Shown in pieces: positions 53,412 through 62,509 of a stretch of DNA of 64,000 bases; the stretch's first letter is position 1, and each line of letters begins with the position of its first letter. The notes under the pieces are model-generated. The model was not told where the DNA came from, ran no database searches, and worked only from the letters and a program-made list of their open reading frames with translations. This DNA is from Acholeplasma oculi (GTDB lineage Bacteria > Bacillota_I > Bacilli_A > Acholeplasmatales > Acholeplasmataceae): positions 124,001 through 188,000 of the forward strand of contig NZ_FUZK01000003.1 of assembly GCF_900166985.1 (NCBI RefSeq), given 5' to 3'. Made by a program: the position numbers and the translations under genes.

Positions 53412-54230
53412 TTAAACCTCTTCTCTTAAATATTTAAGATAAATTTTCTTTCTAATCTTATTTGGTACAATCACTCTTATGATAAATCTTACGCCGGTTT
53501 GATATGCATATTGAAAAAAATTGATCATTTTTTCTTTATACATATATTTGAAAATCTTTTTTTGTTCTTTAAAATATTTCCAGCCCCCACGACGCATATA
53601 TGTGTCGTCATTAACTCTCATTTTCACGAGGTTAGCATCAATATTTTCAGTAAGATATCCTTTTTTCAAAACTCTTATCCAAAGGTAATAATCTTCATTT
53701 AATTTGCAATCCAAATAATTACCAGCCTCTATAATGTTTTTTTTCCTAAACATTACAGTGGGATGATTGAATGGGTTTCTTTTTTTTACCATTTTCATTA
53801 TTTCGTCATGACCAAGGGGAACTTTTTTTATTGCAATCACTTTTGAGGGTTCTCCAACAAATTCTTCAACATGACTTCCTACAATAGATATTTCCGGTTT
53901 ATTCTTCATTATAGCTAGCTGTCTTTCACATCTATCTGGAACTGAAATATCATCACTATCCATTCTAGCGACTAAATCATTTTTACAAAAATTCAAACCA
54001 TAATTCAACGCTTTACCTAGACCAATGTTCTCTTCTAATCTGACAATATTAATATAGGGTATTTCTTGATATTTAACTAATATTTCTTCTAGTCCTGGAG
54101 TAAGTTTCCCATCACAAACTATCACAAAATCATTTGTTTTATAAGTTTGATCAAGCATGCTTTGTATACTTTCATCGAAATACCTTGGTACGTCCTTATA
54201 ATATACAGACATCAAAATTGAGTATTCCAT
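53412..54230 (-). CDS. Glycosyltransferase family 2
   Basis: 272 residues from ATG 54230, taken because AAGGAG lies 9 nt upstream; an upstream ATG at 54251 overlaps the epimerase gene and lacks a site. GT-A motifs are SILMSVYYKDVPRY, IVCDGKLTPG and RMDSDDIS (about 89-96). The family adds one sugar to a lipid-linked chain. It sits between the epimerase and a GT4. Confidence 0.9.
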   Translation of the reverse strand: MEYSILMSVYYKDVPRYFDESIQSMLDQTYKTNDFVIVCDGKLTPGLEEILVKYQEIPYINIVRLEENIGLGKALNYGLNFCKNDLVARMDSDDISVPDRCERQLAIMKNKPEISIVGSHVEEFVGEPSKVIAIKKVPLGHDEIMKMVKKRNPFNHPTVMFRKKNIIEAGNYLDCKLNEDYYLWIRVLKKGYLTENIDANLVKMRVNDDTYMRRGGWKYFKEQKKIFKYMYKEKMINFFQYAYQTGVRFIIRVIVPNKIRKKIYLKYLREEV

Positions 54231-54234
54231 TAAA

Positions 54235-55077
54235 TTATTTCTCCTTTTCAATCGATTCTATACTATCAAGAAAGCTTATTAGGCAAATATTATCTTCATC
54301 ATATTCATAACACAATGTTCCAAATATTTTACTTATTTGTAATAAAATCGGTTTTAATAGATAAATCATCCAATTAAATAGTTTGGTTTCTCTACATTTT
54401 TTACCATGAGACTTCCTTATTAAACTTATCAATTCGGTTGTATTTACATATTCTTTATTTTGTGGAAAGAAAATTCCATGTGCGTTGCTATCTATATAGC
54501 GCTTTATATAAATAGACAGATTATCTATGTATAACATGCTTCTTTGATTATTAATTTTTGGATAAAACGGAAGTTTTAATGCTAGTTTAGACAATCTTTG
54601 ATAGTTACCAGGTGAATCAGGACCATAAACCATTGGTGGTCTTAAAATAGCAACCTTAAATTCACTTGTTTCTATTTCCTGAATAAGTTTTTCAGCATCT
54701 AATTTTGATCTTCCGTATGCTGTTTTAGGATTGGTTGTTGTATCTTTGGTAATAATTCCTGTTTCCATGCCATATACGCTCATACTGCTTAAAAAAATAA
54801 ACTGCTTTACACCAGACTCTTTTGCTTTTAATGCTGCTTGATAGGCTAAGTCCCGATTCACTTTATAATATAAGTCTTTATTCCTTTTGGTTTCTTTTAT
54901 ATGAGCAATTCCTGCTACATGAAAAACAACGTCAAAACCTGAAAAATCAAATTGATTCCAATTTTCATCTTTCATATCTAATGTTTCTACTATATATTTT
55001 TCCGGTTCTCTTAACAGCCATTTTTCAACGTTTGTTCCTATATAGCTGTTAGATCCTGTAATAAGTATTTTTTTCAT
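54235..55077 (-). CDS. NAD-dependent epimerase/dehydratase (extended SDR)
   Basis: 280 residues. The NAD loop is ITGSNSYIGTNV (about 5-16), HVAGIAH follows, and the catalytic YGRSKLDAE (Y-x3-K) is near 140. It lacks the usual C-terminal length of GalE and ends in a hydrophobic stretch (WMIYLLKPILLQISKIF). The family includes 4-epimerases and 4-reductases working on UDP- or dTDP-sugars; the exact step cannot be told. It lies 8 nt after the priming transferase. Confidence 0.87.
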   Translation of the reverse strand: MKKILITGSNSYIGTNVEKWLLREPEKYIVETLDMKDENWNQFDFSGFDVVFHVAGIAHIKETKRNKDLYYKVNRDLAYQAALKAKESGVKQFIFLSSMSVYGMETGIITKDTTTNPKTAYGRSKLDAEKLIQEIETSEFKVAILRPPMVYGPDSPGNYQRLSKLALKLPFYPKINNQRSMLYIDNLSIYIKRYIDSNAHGIFFPQNKEYVNTTELISLIRKSHGKKCRETKLFNWMIYLLKPILLQISKIFGTLCYEYDEDNICLISFLDSIESIEKEK

Positions 55078-55085
55078 TTTACCCC

Positions 55086-55703
55086 TTATTTCTGATCTTT
55101 ATTTTTATCTATGGTGCCTGTACCACCTTCAACTACACCTTCTGATTTAAAAATGCTAAAGAATGTGCCAAAGAATATCTTTATATCTAACCATAGACTC
55201 ATATGTTTTACATAGTAACCATCTAATTTAGCTTTTTGGGCTATTGATAATTCATCTCTACCATGTATTTGAGCATAACCAGTCAGTCCAGGATATACAT
55301 CGTTTGCACCATATTTGTCGCGCTCATCAATCAAATCAAACTGATTCCATAATGCAGGTCTTGGTCCAATAATCGACATATCACCTTTTAATATGTTTAT
55401 AATTTGCGGTAATTCATCAATTGATGTTCTTCTCATGAATTTACCCATCTTTGTTATCCACTGTTCTGGGTTTTCAAGTAAATGTGTTGGAGTATCTTTA
55501 GGTGTATCAATTCTCATTGTCCTAAATTTATAAATATAGAAATGTTTCTTATTTTTACCAACTCGTTTTTGTTTGAATAAAATTGGTCCTTTTGAATCCA
55601 ATTTTATTAAAATAATTACCAATATAAATATTGGTGACAAGACAATTAATCCTATGAAGGATAGTAGTGTATCCATAATTCTTTTAAATATTTTAAATAT
55701 CAT
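55086..55703 (-). CDS. Priming undecaprenyl-phosphate sugar transferase
   Basis: 205 residues, the monotopic core of the bacterial sugar transferase family. The N-terminal re-entrant membrane helix is LLSFIGLIVLSPIFILVIIL (about 13-32), then GPILFKQKRVGKN, YKFRTMRID and the catalytic TSIDELPQIINIL (about 112-124, D-E) with SIIGPRPAL. It starts lipid-linked glycan assembly by moving a sugar phosphate onto undecaprenyl phosphate. The gene follows the winged-helix gene by 5 nt. Confidence 0.94.
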   Translation of the reverse strand: MIFKIFKRIMDTLLSFIGLIVLSPIFILVIILIKLDSKGPILFKQKRVGKNKKHFYIYKFRTMRIDTPKDTPTHLLENPEQWITKMGKFMRRTSIDELPQIINILKGDMSIIGPRPALWNQFDLIDERDKYGANDVYPGLTGYAQIHGRDELSIAQKAKLDGYYVKHMSLWLDIKIFFGTFFSIFKSEGVVEGGTGTIDKNKDQK

Positions 55704-55708
55704 ATGCG

Positions 55709-56335
55709 TTAGTCCTTAAATAATCTAATGATTTTATTTTTATCATAATTTAACAGTTCTAGATTTTTCTCTATTGTATTTTGATGTAAATAACTTGATA
55801 CTAATACACCATCATGGTCAATATTAAATATATTTTTAGGATCTGTAACTAAGATATCATAAAGATTTGTATTTTGTTTATCTTTACTGTCATCAATAAT
55901 ACCTACTATATTAAGTTCTAAATTTCTATCAAACTCCAATGTTTGAAGAATAATTTCTGACACATCACCAGCACCATATAAAATGATATTTTTGAAACCA
56001 TTTTGAATAATACGGTCAATAAAGATTGTAATATCTTTTCTAGCTGCATTATGTATTGCCAGTGCAGATTTTAAATACTGAATATTTAAGAGCTTTACTC
56101 TTTCTTTTCCTGTTTCTGAAATAATATACTCTACATCTTTACTCGATCTATATACTTTTCTAATATATCCTAAATTCTCTTCTTTATCCAAATACTCATT
56201 AATCATAGAAACAGCCACACTTAAAATGCGGCTTAATTCTCTTTGGGTTATTTTAGAATTTTTTTCAACAGCTTCTAATAATAAATATTCTTTATAGAGT
56301 GGTGTTGACTTAAAAAATATTTGATCAGTCCCCAT
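55709..56335 (-). CDS. Winged-helix protein fused to a Rossmann-like domain
   Basis: 208 residues. The N-terminal ~85 are a winged helix (ITQRELSRILSVAVSMINEY, about 29-48, recognition helix; wing around VEYIISETGKERV). The C-terminal part opens with NIILYGAGDVSEIIL (about 113-127) and IVGIIDDSKDK, a nucleotide- or sugar-nucleotide-binding Rossmann fold like that in PglD-type and CapD-type N-terminal domains. As first gene of the glycan operon it may sense a precursor and control transcription; that role is inferred. An inverted repeat lies in its promoter. Confidence 0.75.
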   Translation of the reverse strand: MGTDQIFFKSTPLYKEYLLLEAVEKNSKITQRELSRILSVAVSMINEYLDKEENLGYIRKVYRSSKDVEYIISETGKERVKLLNIQYLKSALAIHNAARKDITIFIDRIIQNGFKNIILYGAGDVSEIILQTLEFDRNLELNIVGIIDDSKDKQNTNLYDILVTDPKNIFNIDHDGVLVSSYLHQNTIEKNLELLNYDKNKIIRLFKD

Positions 56336-56348
56336 AATATCCTCTTTA

Positions 56349-56369
56349 TGTTCGTTTTATTAGTGAACA
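56349..56369. promoter_or_regulatory. Possible operator of the glycan operon
   Basis: TGTTC and GAACA are arranged as an inverted repeat with an 11-bp spacer, 14-34 nt before the start of the winged-helix gene. The short arms make it weak evidence; it would be the natural site for autoregulation. Confidence 0.35.
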
Positions 56370-56442
56370 ATTTTATTATTACACAATAACATCTAAATTT
56401 CAAGTGTTAATGCTCAACCCGGAAAATTACCAGAGTATTCTT

Positions 56443-57438
56443 TTACTTTAAATTATTTTCAAATCGCCATGCATCTTTAACCATATCTTCAATTGTTAAT
56501 TCAGTCTGCCAGTTAAGTTCCTTCTTTGCTTTATTTACATCTGCATATACAGTTGCAAGATCTCCTGGTCTTCTATCAACAATTTCATAAGGAATTTTTA
56601 TATGATTAACCTTTTCAAATGTTTGAATGAGTTCTAATACACTTGTACCAACACCTGATCCTAAGTTATAAATATTCACATTATCCTTAGAACCCTTAAG
56701 TGCTGCAATATGACCTTTAGCTAAATCTACAACATGTATATAGTCTCTTACACCTGTTCCGTCCACTGTATCATAGTCATTACCAAAAACAAAAAGCTTT
56801 TCTCTGATTCCTTTTGCTACTTGGGTTACATAAGGCATCAGATTATTAGGTATACCTTGTGGTTTTTCACCAATAAGTCCTGACTTATGTGCACCAATTG
56901 GATTAAAGTATCTGAGTAGTGTAATCTTCATATCTGGATTATTTTTAGCAAAATCTCTTAATATACGTTCACTCATTTTCTTTGTTTCACCATATGGATT
57001 AGATGTTTCTTTTAAATCCATTGTTTCTACAAGTGGTGAAACACCTTCACCATATACGGTTGCAGATGATGAAAATATAAAGTTTTGGACTTTATATTTT
57101 TCAGCCATCATAGCAAGTACCATGGTTGTATTTAAATTGTTTTGGTAATATTTTAATGGTTTTGCAACAGATTCACCAACTGCTTTATATCCAGCAAAGT
57201 GAATAATTGCATCAATCTTTTCTTCAATAAATATAGGTTCTATGACCGTTAAATCTGAACAATCCGCTTCATAAAATTTAAGAGCTTTATTGTTTGTTAA
57301 TTGTTTAATCTTATCTAATACCTCTAATTGACTATTATAGAGGTTATCAACGATAACCACCTCATAACCTAGGTTCATCAGTTCAACAACTGTATGAGAA
57401 CCAATATAACCTGTTCCACCTGATACTAATACTTTCAT
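56443..57438 (-). CDS. galE: UDP-glucose 4-epimerase
   Basis: 331 residues, typical length. NAD loop VSGGTGYIGSHTVVEL (about 5-20), SSSATVYGE (about 122-130), catalytic YGETKKMSE (Y-x3-K, about 148-156) and RYFNPIGAHKSG are intact, as is the C-terminal RRPGDLATVYADVNKA. It interconverts UDP-glucose and UDP-galactose and so feeds glf. It lies about 107 nt before the winged-helix gene start on the same strand and seems a separate transcript. Confidence 0.96.
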   Translation of the reverse strand: MKVLVSGGTGYIGSHTVVELMNLGYEVVIVDNLYNSQLEVLDKIKQLTNNKALKFYEADCSDLTVIEPIFIEEKIDAIIHFAGYKAVGESVAKPLKYYQNNLNTTMVLAMMAEKYKVQNFIFSSSATVYGEGVSPLVETMDLKETSNPYGETKKMSERILRDFAKNNPDMKITLLRYFNPIGAHKSGLIGEKPQGIPNNLMPYVTQVAKGIREKLFVFGNDYDTVDGTGVRDYIHVVDLAKGHIAALKGSKDNVNIYNLGSGVGTSVLELIQTFEKVNHIKIPYEIVDRRPGDLATVYADVNKAKKELNWQTELTIEDMVKDAWRFENNLK

Positions 57439-57511
57439 CCGTTTGTCTCCTCTTCTCGATTGAGATTCAATTGTAGTTGTTATTCAATTAATTTAGAAAT
57501 ACTTAACGCTA

Positions 57512-58288
57512 TCAAGATTGACAATCAATCTTGATCGCAGTAATATCATCAATTACTTTTAATCTTTTAAATTTTACCATATCTTTATCTTGATAAGCCA
57601 CATCTACAATTCTTTGAACACCTTTATCTAAATCATGATTGATAAAATCAATATTCTTTTTAGTAATCATAAATGTGTCTCTCATACTAAAATATCCATC
57701 TGTAAACAATAATATCTTATCTACTTTATTTTTCATGACTTTAAATATTAAAGGTTCATAAACCATATCCAGACTAGGTATTAATGCTTGATATTTAATA
57801 CCTAATAAATTTCTATGTCTTATAAGTATATCTTTAAAATCTACATGGTTCCTATACTTATAATCGACAGCAATCTGATCTAATGCTTTGACTCTTTTAT
57901 CCATTTTAAGTTTATATCTTCCACTCAAATATTTGATAGCTACCCCAGAATCACCTATAATAAATAATTCATAGTGATTCTTTTTTTCTATGGCACAAAC
58001 CAGTGCCATAGAAGGAAGTTCTGCAGGTATCTTTGAAGAGATATTAAAATAGTGATAACTTTCTCTACTAAGTCTGTGTATTGCTTCTAAAAAATCATTT
58101 GATTCTTTATAAAATCTATAAAGATTCTTTTTAGCATAATTAACAAATCTTTCTGCAATAGAACCATCTTTAGATGCTTGACCATTAAGAAGTGTTGTTG
58201 CCCCGTCCATGACAACATAAAAACCATCTTCTATAATGAAGCCGTCTTCATTATAGTCTCTATAAGGTCTTGTTACTGCTTTTACCAT
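57512..58288 (-). CDS. PP2C-family protein phosphatase
   Basis: 258 residues. PP2C metal motifs are seen in order: NEDGFII (about 12-18), FYVVMDGATTL (about 23-33), FIIGDSGVAI (about 116-125), LLFTDGYFS (about 193-201) and IDDITAIKI near the C-terminus. These enzymes remove phosphate from Ser/Thr with two metal ions in the cytoplasm. No Ser/Thr kinase is in the window. It begins directly after the stop of the frameshifted membrane-protein gene, so the two are coupled. A GATCAAGATTGA hairpin overlaps its stop. Confidence 0.82.
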   Translation of the reverse strand: MVKAVTRPYRDYNEDGFIIEDGFYVVMDGATTLLNGQASKDGSIAERFVNYAKKNLYRFYKESNDFLEAIHRLSRESYHYFNISSKIPAELPSMALVCAIEKKNHYELFIIGDSGVAIKYLSGRYKLKMDKRVKALDQIAVDYKYRNHVDFKDILIRHRNLLGIKYQALIPSLDMVYEPLIFKVMKNKVDKILLFTDGYFSMRDTFMITKKNIDFINHDLDKGVQRIVDVAYQDKDMVKFKRLKVIDDITAIKIDCQS

Positions 58289-59316
58289 TTAAATAATCTC
58301 CATCGTATAAAATAATATAAGTATACCTATTCCCATTAAACATAAAATACCAGATATCAACCATAACCACTTACTGTTTTTAGTTTTAGTTAAAAGATTG
58401 GTTACCATAATAACCACTCCAAAGAAAACAAAAAACATACCATTTAACATAAACATGAGCTTTATTGGTTCTTGACTATTAGCAGCAACTGTAATGTTTC
58501 CAATCACTAAAGTGATTAACCCTGTAAACATGGATATCAATCTGATATTATTTGCATTCACTTCTTTAATATTTGCATCAAGTACTTTGTTTTGTTCCAA
58601 AAGTGCTTGATTCTGTTTTAATTGTTTCGCAAATAATAAATAATCTTGATATGTACCAATGACTAAACTATAATCTACTCTTGTAGGTTTTTCTTTATAC
58701 TTAGCCAGTCCAAATGAATGGATTGCATCATCATATTTTCCAAGTAGTAATTTAATACGGCCACGTGTTGCATAAAACTTAGCATAATCACTTTCTAGAT
58801 TTAAACATGTATCCATATGTTTTTCAGCAAGTTCTATATAGTCTTTAGCAAATACATCTTTTAATAATGTATCTTGATCTGCACTGATAAGTTCAAAGTA
58901 ACTTGCAACAATTTCTGCATAATAATGTAAAACACCTGGATGATTCATAAATTCAGACTTTTGAACTAAGGATCTGGATTGCTTCATTAATTCTTTCAAA
59001 TCATATGCATCTTGTGATACTAATAACCTTGATAGTAATAAAACATGTTCTAAGAATGAAATCGTCTTAAATCTAGATGCATAGGAGTTGATTAGTGGTT
59101 CAATCATATCTACTCTTTTAAGTCTTCTGTAATATGTAAATAATAAGAAGAATGCAGTAAACTGAAAAGATATGTCTTCTTTATCATCAATAAGTACATT
59201 CATTAAATAGATTTCATCTTTTTTATCTAAACCACATTCGATGATTTTTTAGCCTCACGTTCAAATGAACGGTTACTAAAATCTATCTTAAGTAATGCTT
59301 TGATTTTATCTTTCAT
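58289..59316 (-). pseudogene. TPR-like membrane protein gene with a frameshift in an A6 run
   Basis: A 304-residue frame from ATG 59203 has helical TPR-like repeats (about 90-200) and three membrane segments at the C-terminus (LISMFTGLITLVIGNITVA; LMFMLNGMFFVFFGVVIMV; LWLISGILCLMGIGILILF). Upstream, a start at ATG 59316 with a GGGGGA box reads MKDKIKALLKIDFSNRSF and runs out of frame at six A residues (59245-59250 as T on plus). One more A would join the two as EAKKIIECGLDKKDEIY. The gene is thus frameshifted, slippage-read, or wrong by one base. It is followed by the PP2C gene. Confidence 0.7.
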
Positions 59317-59385
59317 CTTTAAATCCCCCACAGATTATATATATTCATTATAATGCATTCAAGACTTAATATGCTATAAATATAT

Positions 59386-59421
59386 AAAATAGAGAATCCC
59401 AAATATGAGATTCTCTATTTT
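59386..59421. terminator. Intrinsic terminator after the SHOCT gene
   Basis: A 13-bp perfect stem (AAAATAGAGAATC with GATTCTCTATTTT, 10-nt loop) lies 10 nt after the stop at 59431; A/T runs on both sides. Confidence 0.88.
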
Positions 59422-59430
59422 CATTATATG

Positions 59431-59766
59431 TTATTCTGCTGCTAAAATCTTCCTTTTGATGTCTTCATATTCATCATCCGAGATTAATCCTTTCAAATAC
59501 ATTGAACGTGCTTTATTGAGCTGTGTTTCTCTATCCCCAATAAAAACATGTGCAGAAACTGGTTTTGCTGGTTCAGCAGTTTTCTTTTCTTCACTTTTTA
59601 AATTTACAACACTTACCATGATTGTGATTGCATAGATGATTCCTGATATCCACCATAATGGTATAAACGGTATAGCAAACAACATGAAGAATACACCAAT
59701 CACACTACATATAAGTGCAGCTTTCCATTTCTTTACACAAATCAAAACGATTGCGACAATATCCAT
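59431..59766 (-). CDS. Small membrane protein with SHOCT domain
   Basis: 111 residues. Two close membrane segments (about 15-32 and 34-54) are followed by a linker and a C-terminal SHOCT helix pair: NKARSMYLKGLISDDEYEDI then KRKILA. SHOCT tails occur at the end of many small membrane or nucleic-acid-binding proteins and are thought to aid oligomerisation. Function unknown. It is a single gene with its own terminator. Confidence 0.8.
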   Translation of the reverse strand: MDIVAIVLICVKKWKAALICSVIGVFFMLFAIPFIPLWWISGIIYAITIMVSVVNLKSEEKKTAEPAKPVSAHVFIGDRETQLNKARSMYLKGLISDDEYEDIKRKILAAE

Positions 59767-59839
59767 GATCCAATTACCCCTTTATAAGTTATTAAAGCCA
59801 TTATACATGATTACACAATCAAAATCTACTTATTCTATA

Positions 59840-59871
59840 AAAACACCTTAGGTTTATAGACCTAAGGTGTT
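59840..59871 (-). terminator. Terminator overlapping the stop of the nucleotidyltransferase gene
   Basis: A 12-bp perfect stem (AACACCTTAGGT with ACCTAAGGTGTT); the 6-nt loop contains part of the stop codon at 59854. Followed on the minus strand by TTTTAT. Confidence 0.88.
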
Positions 59872-60990
59872 ATAGACATTTTCGATGTCACTTGTTTTCT
59901 TATCATTTGTAATTGCTTTTAATCTCATTTTAGTGTCTTTTGGCTTTCTAAATACTTGTTTCAAAATACGTACCATCCATGCGTATGGTAATAAGATAGG
60001 ATATTTTTTTAAATAAGGATAATGTTCCATAATATAAGTCCTTCTAGGGAAAACTTCGCTTAAAAAATATCTAAATTTAGATTTCTTTAACTTTTTGGTT
60101 TCATATGTTTTTTTAGATTCATAATAATTATGTTCTTTACCTAATCCATGAACACCTGATTTAATGATGTAGTCTAATACCATTTCATCTTTATCTGTCA
60201 TTGGCTTTTCTCTATATAAACCATCGAGTAGACTCAAAAGTCTTTCATGCATCGTTTGAAGCCCTACTCGATTTAAGAGTATCTCTAGCCTTTTTTGATC
60301 CATATCTTTTTGATGATGTTTTAAATATATCTCTAAATCAATTAAGTTTCTTAAACCCACACCAGATGTTTTAATGTGTCTTGCTAGATGAGTTAATAAA
60401 TATACATATTCAAACGATGGGTCAAATGAAAGTTTACCCTCTTTTTCCATCACATAGCTCCAACAATCATCTAGTAAACCTTTAGAATCATAATCTACTA
60501 TGGATGTAATACTTTGATGGAGTTCAACCTCCATCAAAGAACTGGATTCATAAACGTGGTGGTGTGTTGTTGCTGATAAATATTTATAGTTATTTTTCTC
60601 TAGAACTTCTTTTGCTTTTGAAAAGTCATCTTTTTTAACCAGTATATCAATATCACCCATCGTACGTTCATAAGTGTTTGGATATATTTTTTTTAGTGGA
60701 ACACCTTTTAAGAATATAAAAGGTATTTCTTCATTCGTAAATATAGATTCTAAATTTTTAATCACTTCTTGTTGTTTTACATCCTTTGATATATAGGACT
60801 GAAAGATTTGTTTAAATTTTAATAAGTACCTAGGCTCCTTAAAACCATTTGGATCAATCGTTTCATAAAAATATCCTACAAGTCCATGCATCGTAAGTAA
60901 TTCTAAAAAAGACTTCTCGTCTTTCACATCAAACTTATATGTAATAGATTTTGCTTTTGCAGTAAATAAAGAAATGAGTTCTTGTCTCAA
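59854..60990 (-). CDS. Nucleotidyltransferase-fold protein (NTP_transf_5)
   Basis: About 378 residues. FLKGVPLKKIYPNTYERTM followed by GDIDILVKKDD (about 90-120) is the NTP_transf_5 pattern with the metal-binding DxD, a family that occurs with polysaccharide clusters. The frame can begin at ATG 61002, but a TATAAT at 61007-61012 would put the transcript start just at or inside that codon; a TTG at 60990 with GGTGA upstream fits better. Role in glycan or lipid modification is inferred from the family's usual company. Confidence 0.78.
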   Translation of the reverse strand: MRQELISLFTAKAKSITYKFDVKDEKSFLELLTMHGLVGYFYETIDPNGFKEPRYLLKFKQIFQSYISKDVKQQEVIKNLESIFTNEEIPFIFLKGVPLKKIYPNTYERTMGDIDILVKKDDFSKAKEVLEKNNYKYLSATTHHHVYESSSLMEVELHQSITSIVDYDSKGLLDDCWSYVMEKEGKLSFDPSFEYVYLLTHLARHIKTSGVGLRNLIDLEIYLKHHQKDMDQKRLEILLNRVGLQTMHERLLSLLDGLYREKPMTDKDEMVLDYIIKSGVHGLGKEHNYYESKKTYETKKLKKSKFRYFLSEVFPRRTYIMEHYPYLKKYPILLPYAWMVRILKQVFRKPKDTKMRLKAITNDKKTSDIENVYNTLGL

Positions 60991-61006
60991 ATAGATCACC
61001 ATACCT

Positions 61007-61012
61007 ATTATA
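61007..61012 (-). promoter_or_regulatory. -10 box of the NTP_transf_5 gene
   Basis: Minus-strand TATAAT just after the glnA terminator. Its closeness to the ATG at 61002 is the reason to prefer the TTG start at 60990 or a leaderless transcript. Confidence 0.45.
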
Positions 61013-61016
61013 CAAT

Positions 61017-61052
61017 AAAAAAATATCAGGGTTTCTCATAACCCTGATATTT
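61017..61052 (-). terminator. Intrinsic terminator after glnA
   Basis: A 13-bp perfect stem (AAATATCAGGGTT with AACCCTGATATTT) followed on the minus strand by TTTT, 3 nt after the glnA stop at 61055. Confidence 0.9.
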
Positions 61053-61054
61053 GA

Positions 61055-62386
61055 TTAATATTTATGTAAATAACTCTTGATTTCCCAATCACTAATATAG
61101 GTTTTATAACTATCCCATTCTTTTTGTTTTGCAATAATGAGTTTTTCAGTTAAGTGTTTACCTAATACATCTTTAATGAGAACAGATTTTTTAAATGATT
61201 CAATCGCTTCTTCTAAATTACTTGGAAGATTGGATACACCTAATTCTGCTCTTTCTTCATTAGATAAAGCAAATAAATTCTTCTCAACAGGTTTTACATC
61301 CAGTTTATTTTTAATGCCTTCTAATCCTGCCGCTAAAATGGATGCGATTGCTAGATACGGGTTTGCAGTAGGGTCCACATTTCTAACCTCAATACGCGTA
61401 CTTCTACCGCGGCTAGCAGGAATTCTAATCATTGTAGAACGGTTTGCCTCACTCCATGAGATATAACATGGTGCCTCATACCCTGGAACAAGTCTCTTAT
61501 ATGAGTTTACAATGGGGTTTGTGATTAAACAAAACTCTTTTGCATAAGTTAATACCCCACTTAAGAACTCATGTGCTGTTTGGCTGAGTTTATTATGTGA
61601 ATTTGGATCAAAGAACACATTCTCACCTGATGCGGATTCCAAACTTAAATTTGTATGCATTCCAGAACCATTAATACCAAATACAGGTTTTGGCATAAAT
61701 GTTGCATGAAACCCATGTCGTCTAGCTACATTTTTAACAACGAGTTTAAAGGTTTGAATATTGTCGCATGTTTGAAGTGCATTATCAAACATGAAATTGA
61801 TTTCATGTTGGCTATATGCTACTTCATGGTGAGATGCTTCAATATTAAAACCTAATTTTTGAAGTTCAAGTGCAATATTTCTTCTGCAATCTTCACTAGA
61901 ATCCACAGGTGCTAAATCAAAATATCCACCTTGATCGGTATATTTTAAACTATATGGATTTTCAGAGTCTTGTTTAAATAAGAAAAACTCTGGTTCAACA
62001 CCCACATTTAATTTTTCAAAACCTAATTTTTTCATTTGAGCGATTTGTTTCTTTAAAATCTGTCTTGGATCTCCTGGAAATGGTTCTTTGCTGGGTCTGT
62101 GAACATCACAGAAAAATCTAGCAACCTTTCCTTCTTTTAATTGTTCCCAAGAAAGAATTAACCATGTATCCATATCAGGATATAGATACATATCTGCTTC
62201 TTGAATTCTTACAAATCCTTCAACCGATGATCCATCGAACATCTGTTCATTTTGAAGTACTTTTTCTATCTTTGTAGCTGGGACTTCGACATTCTTAATC
62301 TGACCAAGCATGTCGGTAAACATTAAGCGGATATATCTAATATCATGGTCTTTGATATCTTGTAGAACGGACTCTTTAGTGATCAT
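61055..62386 (-). CDS. glnA: Glutamine synthetase type I
   Basis: 443 residues, the length of the Firmicutes GSI-alpha form. FDGSSVEGF (about 51-59), VEPEFFLF (about 131-138), HHEVAYSQHEINF, NGSGMHTN (about 242-249), the NRSTMIRIP loop and the DPTANPYLA motif are all present. It makes glutamine from glutamate and ammonia, and so also supplies glmS. It lacks the adenylylation-site loop of the beta form. A near-consensus promoter lies upstream. Confidence 0.97.
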   Translation of the reverse strand: MITKESVLQDIKDHDIRYIRLMFTDMLGQIKNVEVPATKIEKVLQNEQMFDGSSVEGFVRIQEADMYLYPDMDTWLILSWEQLKEGKVARFFCDVHRPSKEPFPGDPRQILKKQIAQMKKLGFEKLNVGVEPEFFLFKQDSENPYSLKYTDQGGYFDLAPVDSSEDCRRNIALELQKLGFNIEASHHEVAYSQHEINFMFDNALQTCDNIQTFKLVVKNVARRHGFHATFMPKPVFGINGSGMHTNLSLESASGENVFFDPNSHNKLSQTAHEFLSGVLTYAKEFCLITNPIVNSYKRLVPGYEAPCYISWSEANRSTMIRIPASRGRSTRIEVRNVDPTANPYLAIASILAAGLEGIKNKLDVKPVEKNLFALSNEERAELGVSNLPSNLEEAIESFKKSVLIKDVLGKHLTEKLIIAKQKEWDSYKTYISDWEIKSYLHKY

Positions 62387-62420
62387 GGCTTCTTCCTTTA
62401 TTTTATTTTTAATGTTTTTG

Positions 62421-62450
62421 ATTATATATGAAAATAATGTATGATGTCAA
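62421..62450 (-). promoter_or_regulatory. Promoter of glnA
   Basis: Minus-strand TTGACA (62445-62450) and TATAAT (62421-62426), 18 bp apart: consensus in both boxes and the strongest promoter in the window. No clear GlnR operator is seen. Confidence 0.8.
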
Positions 62451-62509
62451 CAATTTTTATAACGAAAATGAAAGAAATTTTCAAAAAGTGAAAATACACT
62501 TAACCAAAA

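Noticed and set aside
57490-57530. GATCAAGATTGA hairpin as the PP2C terminator
   Set aside because: The stem is good but no T-run follows on the minus strand, so termination is doubtful; mentioned only in the gene entry.
61137-61466. Plus-strand open frame of 109 codons
   Set aside because: It is the antisense of conserved glnA and has no ribosome site.
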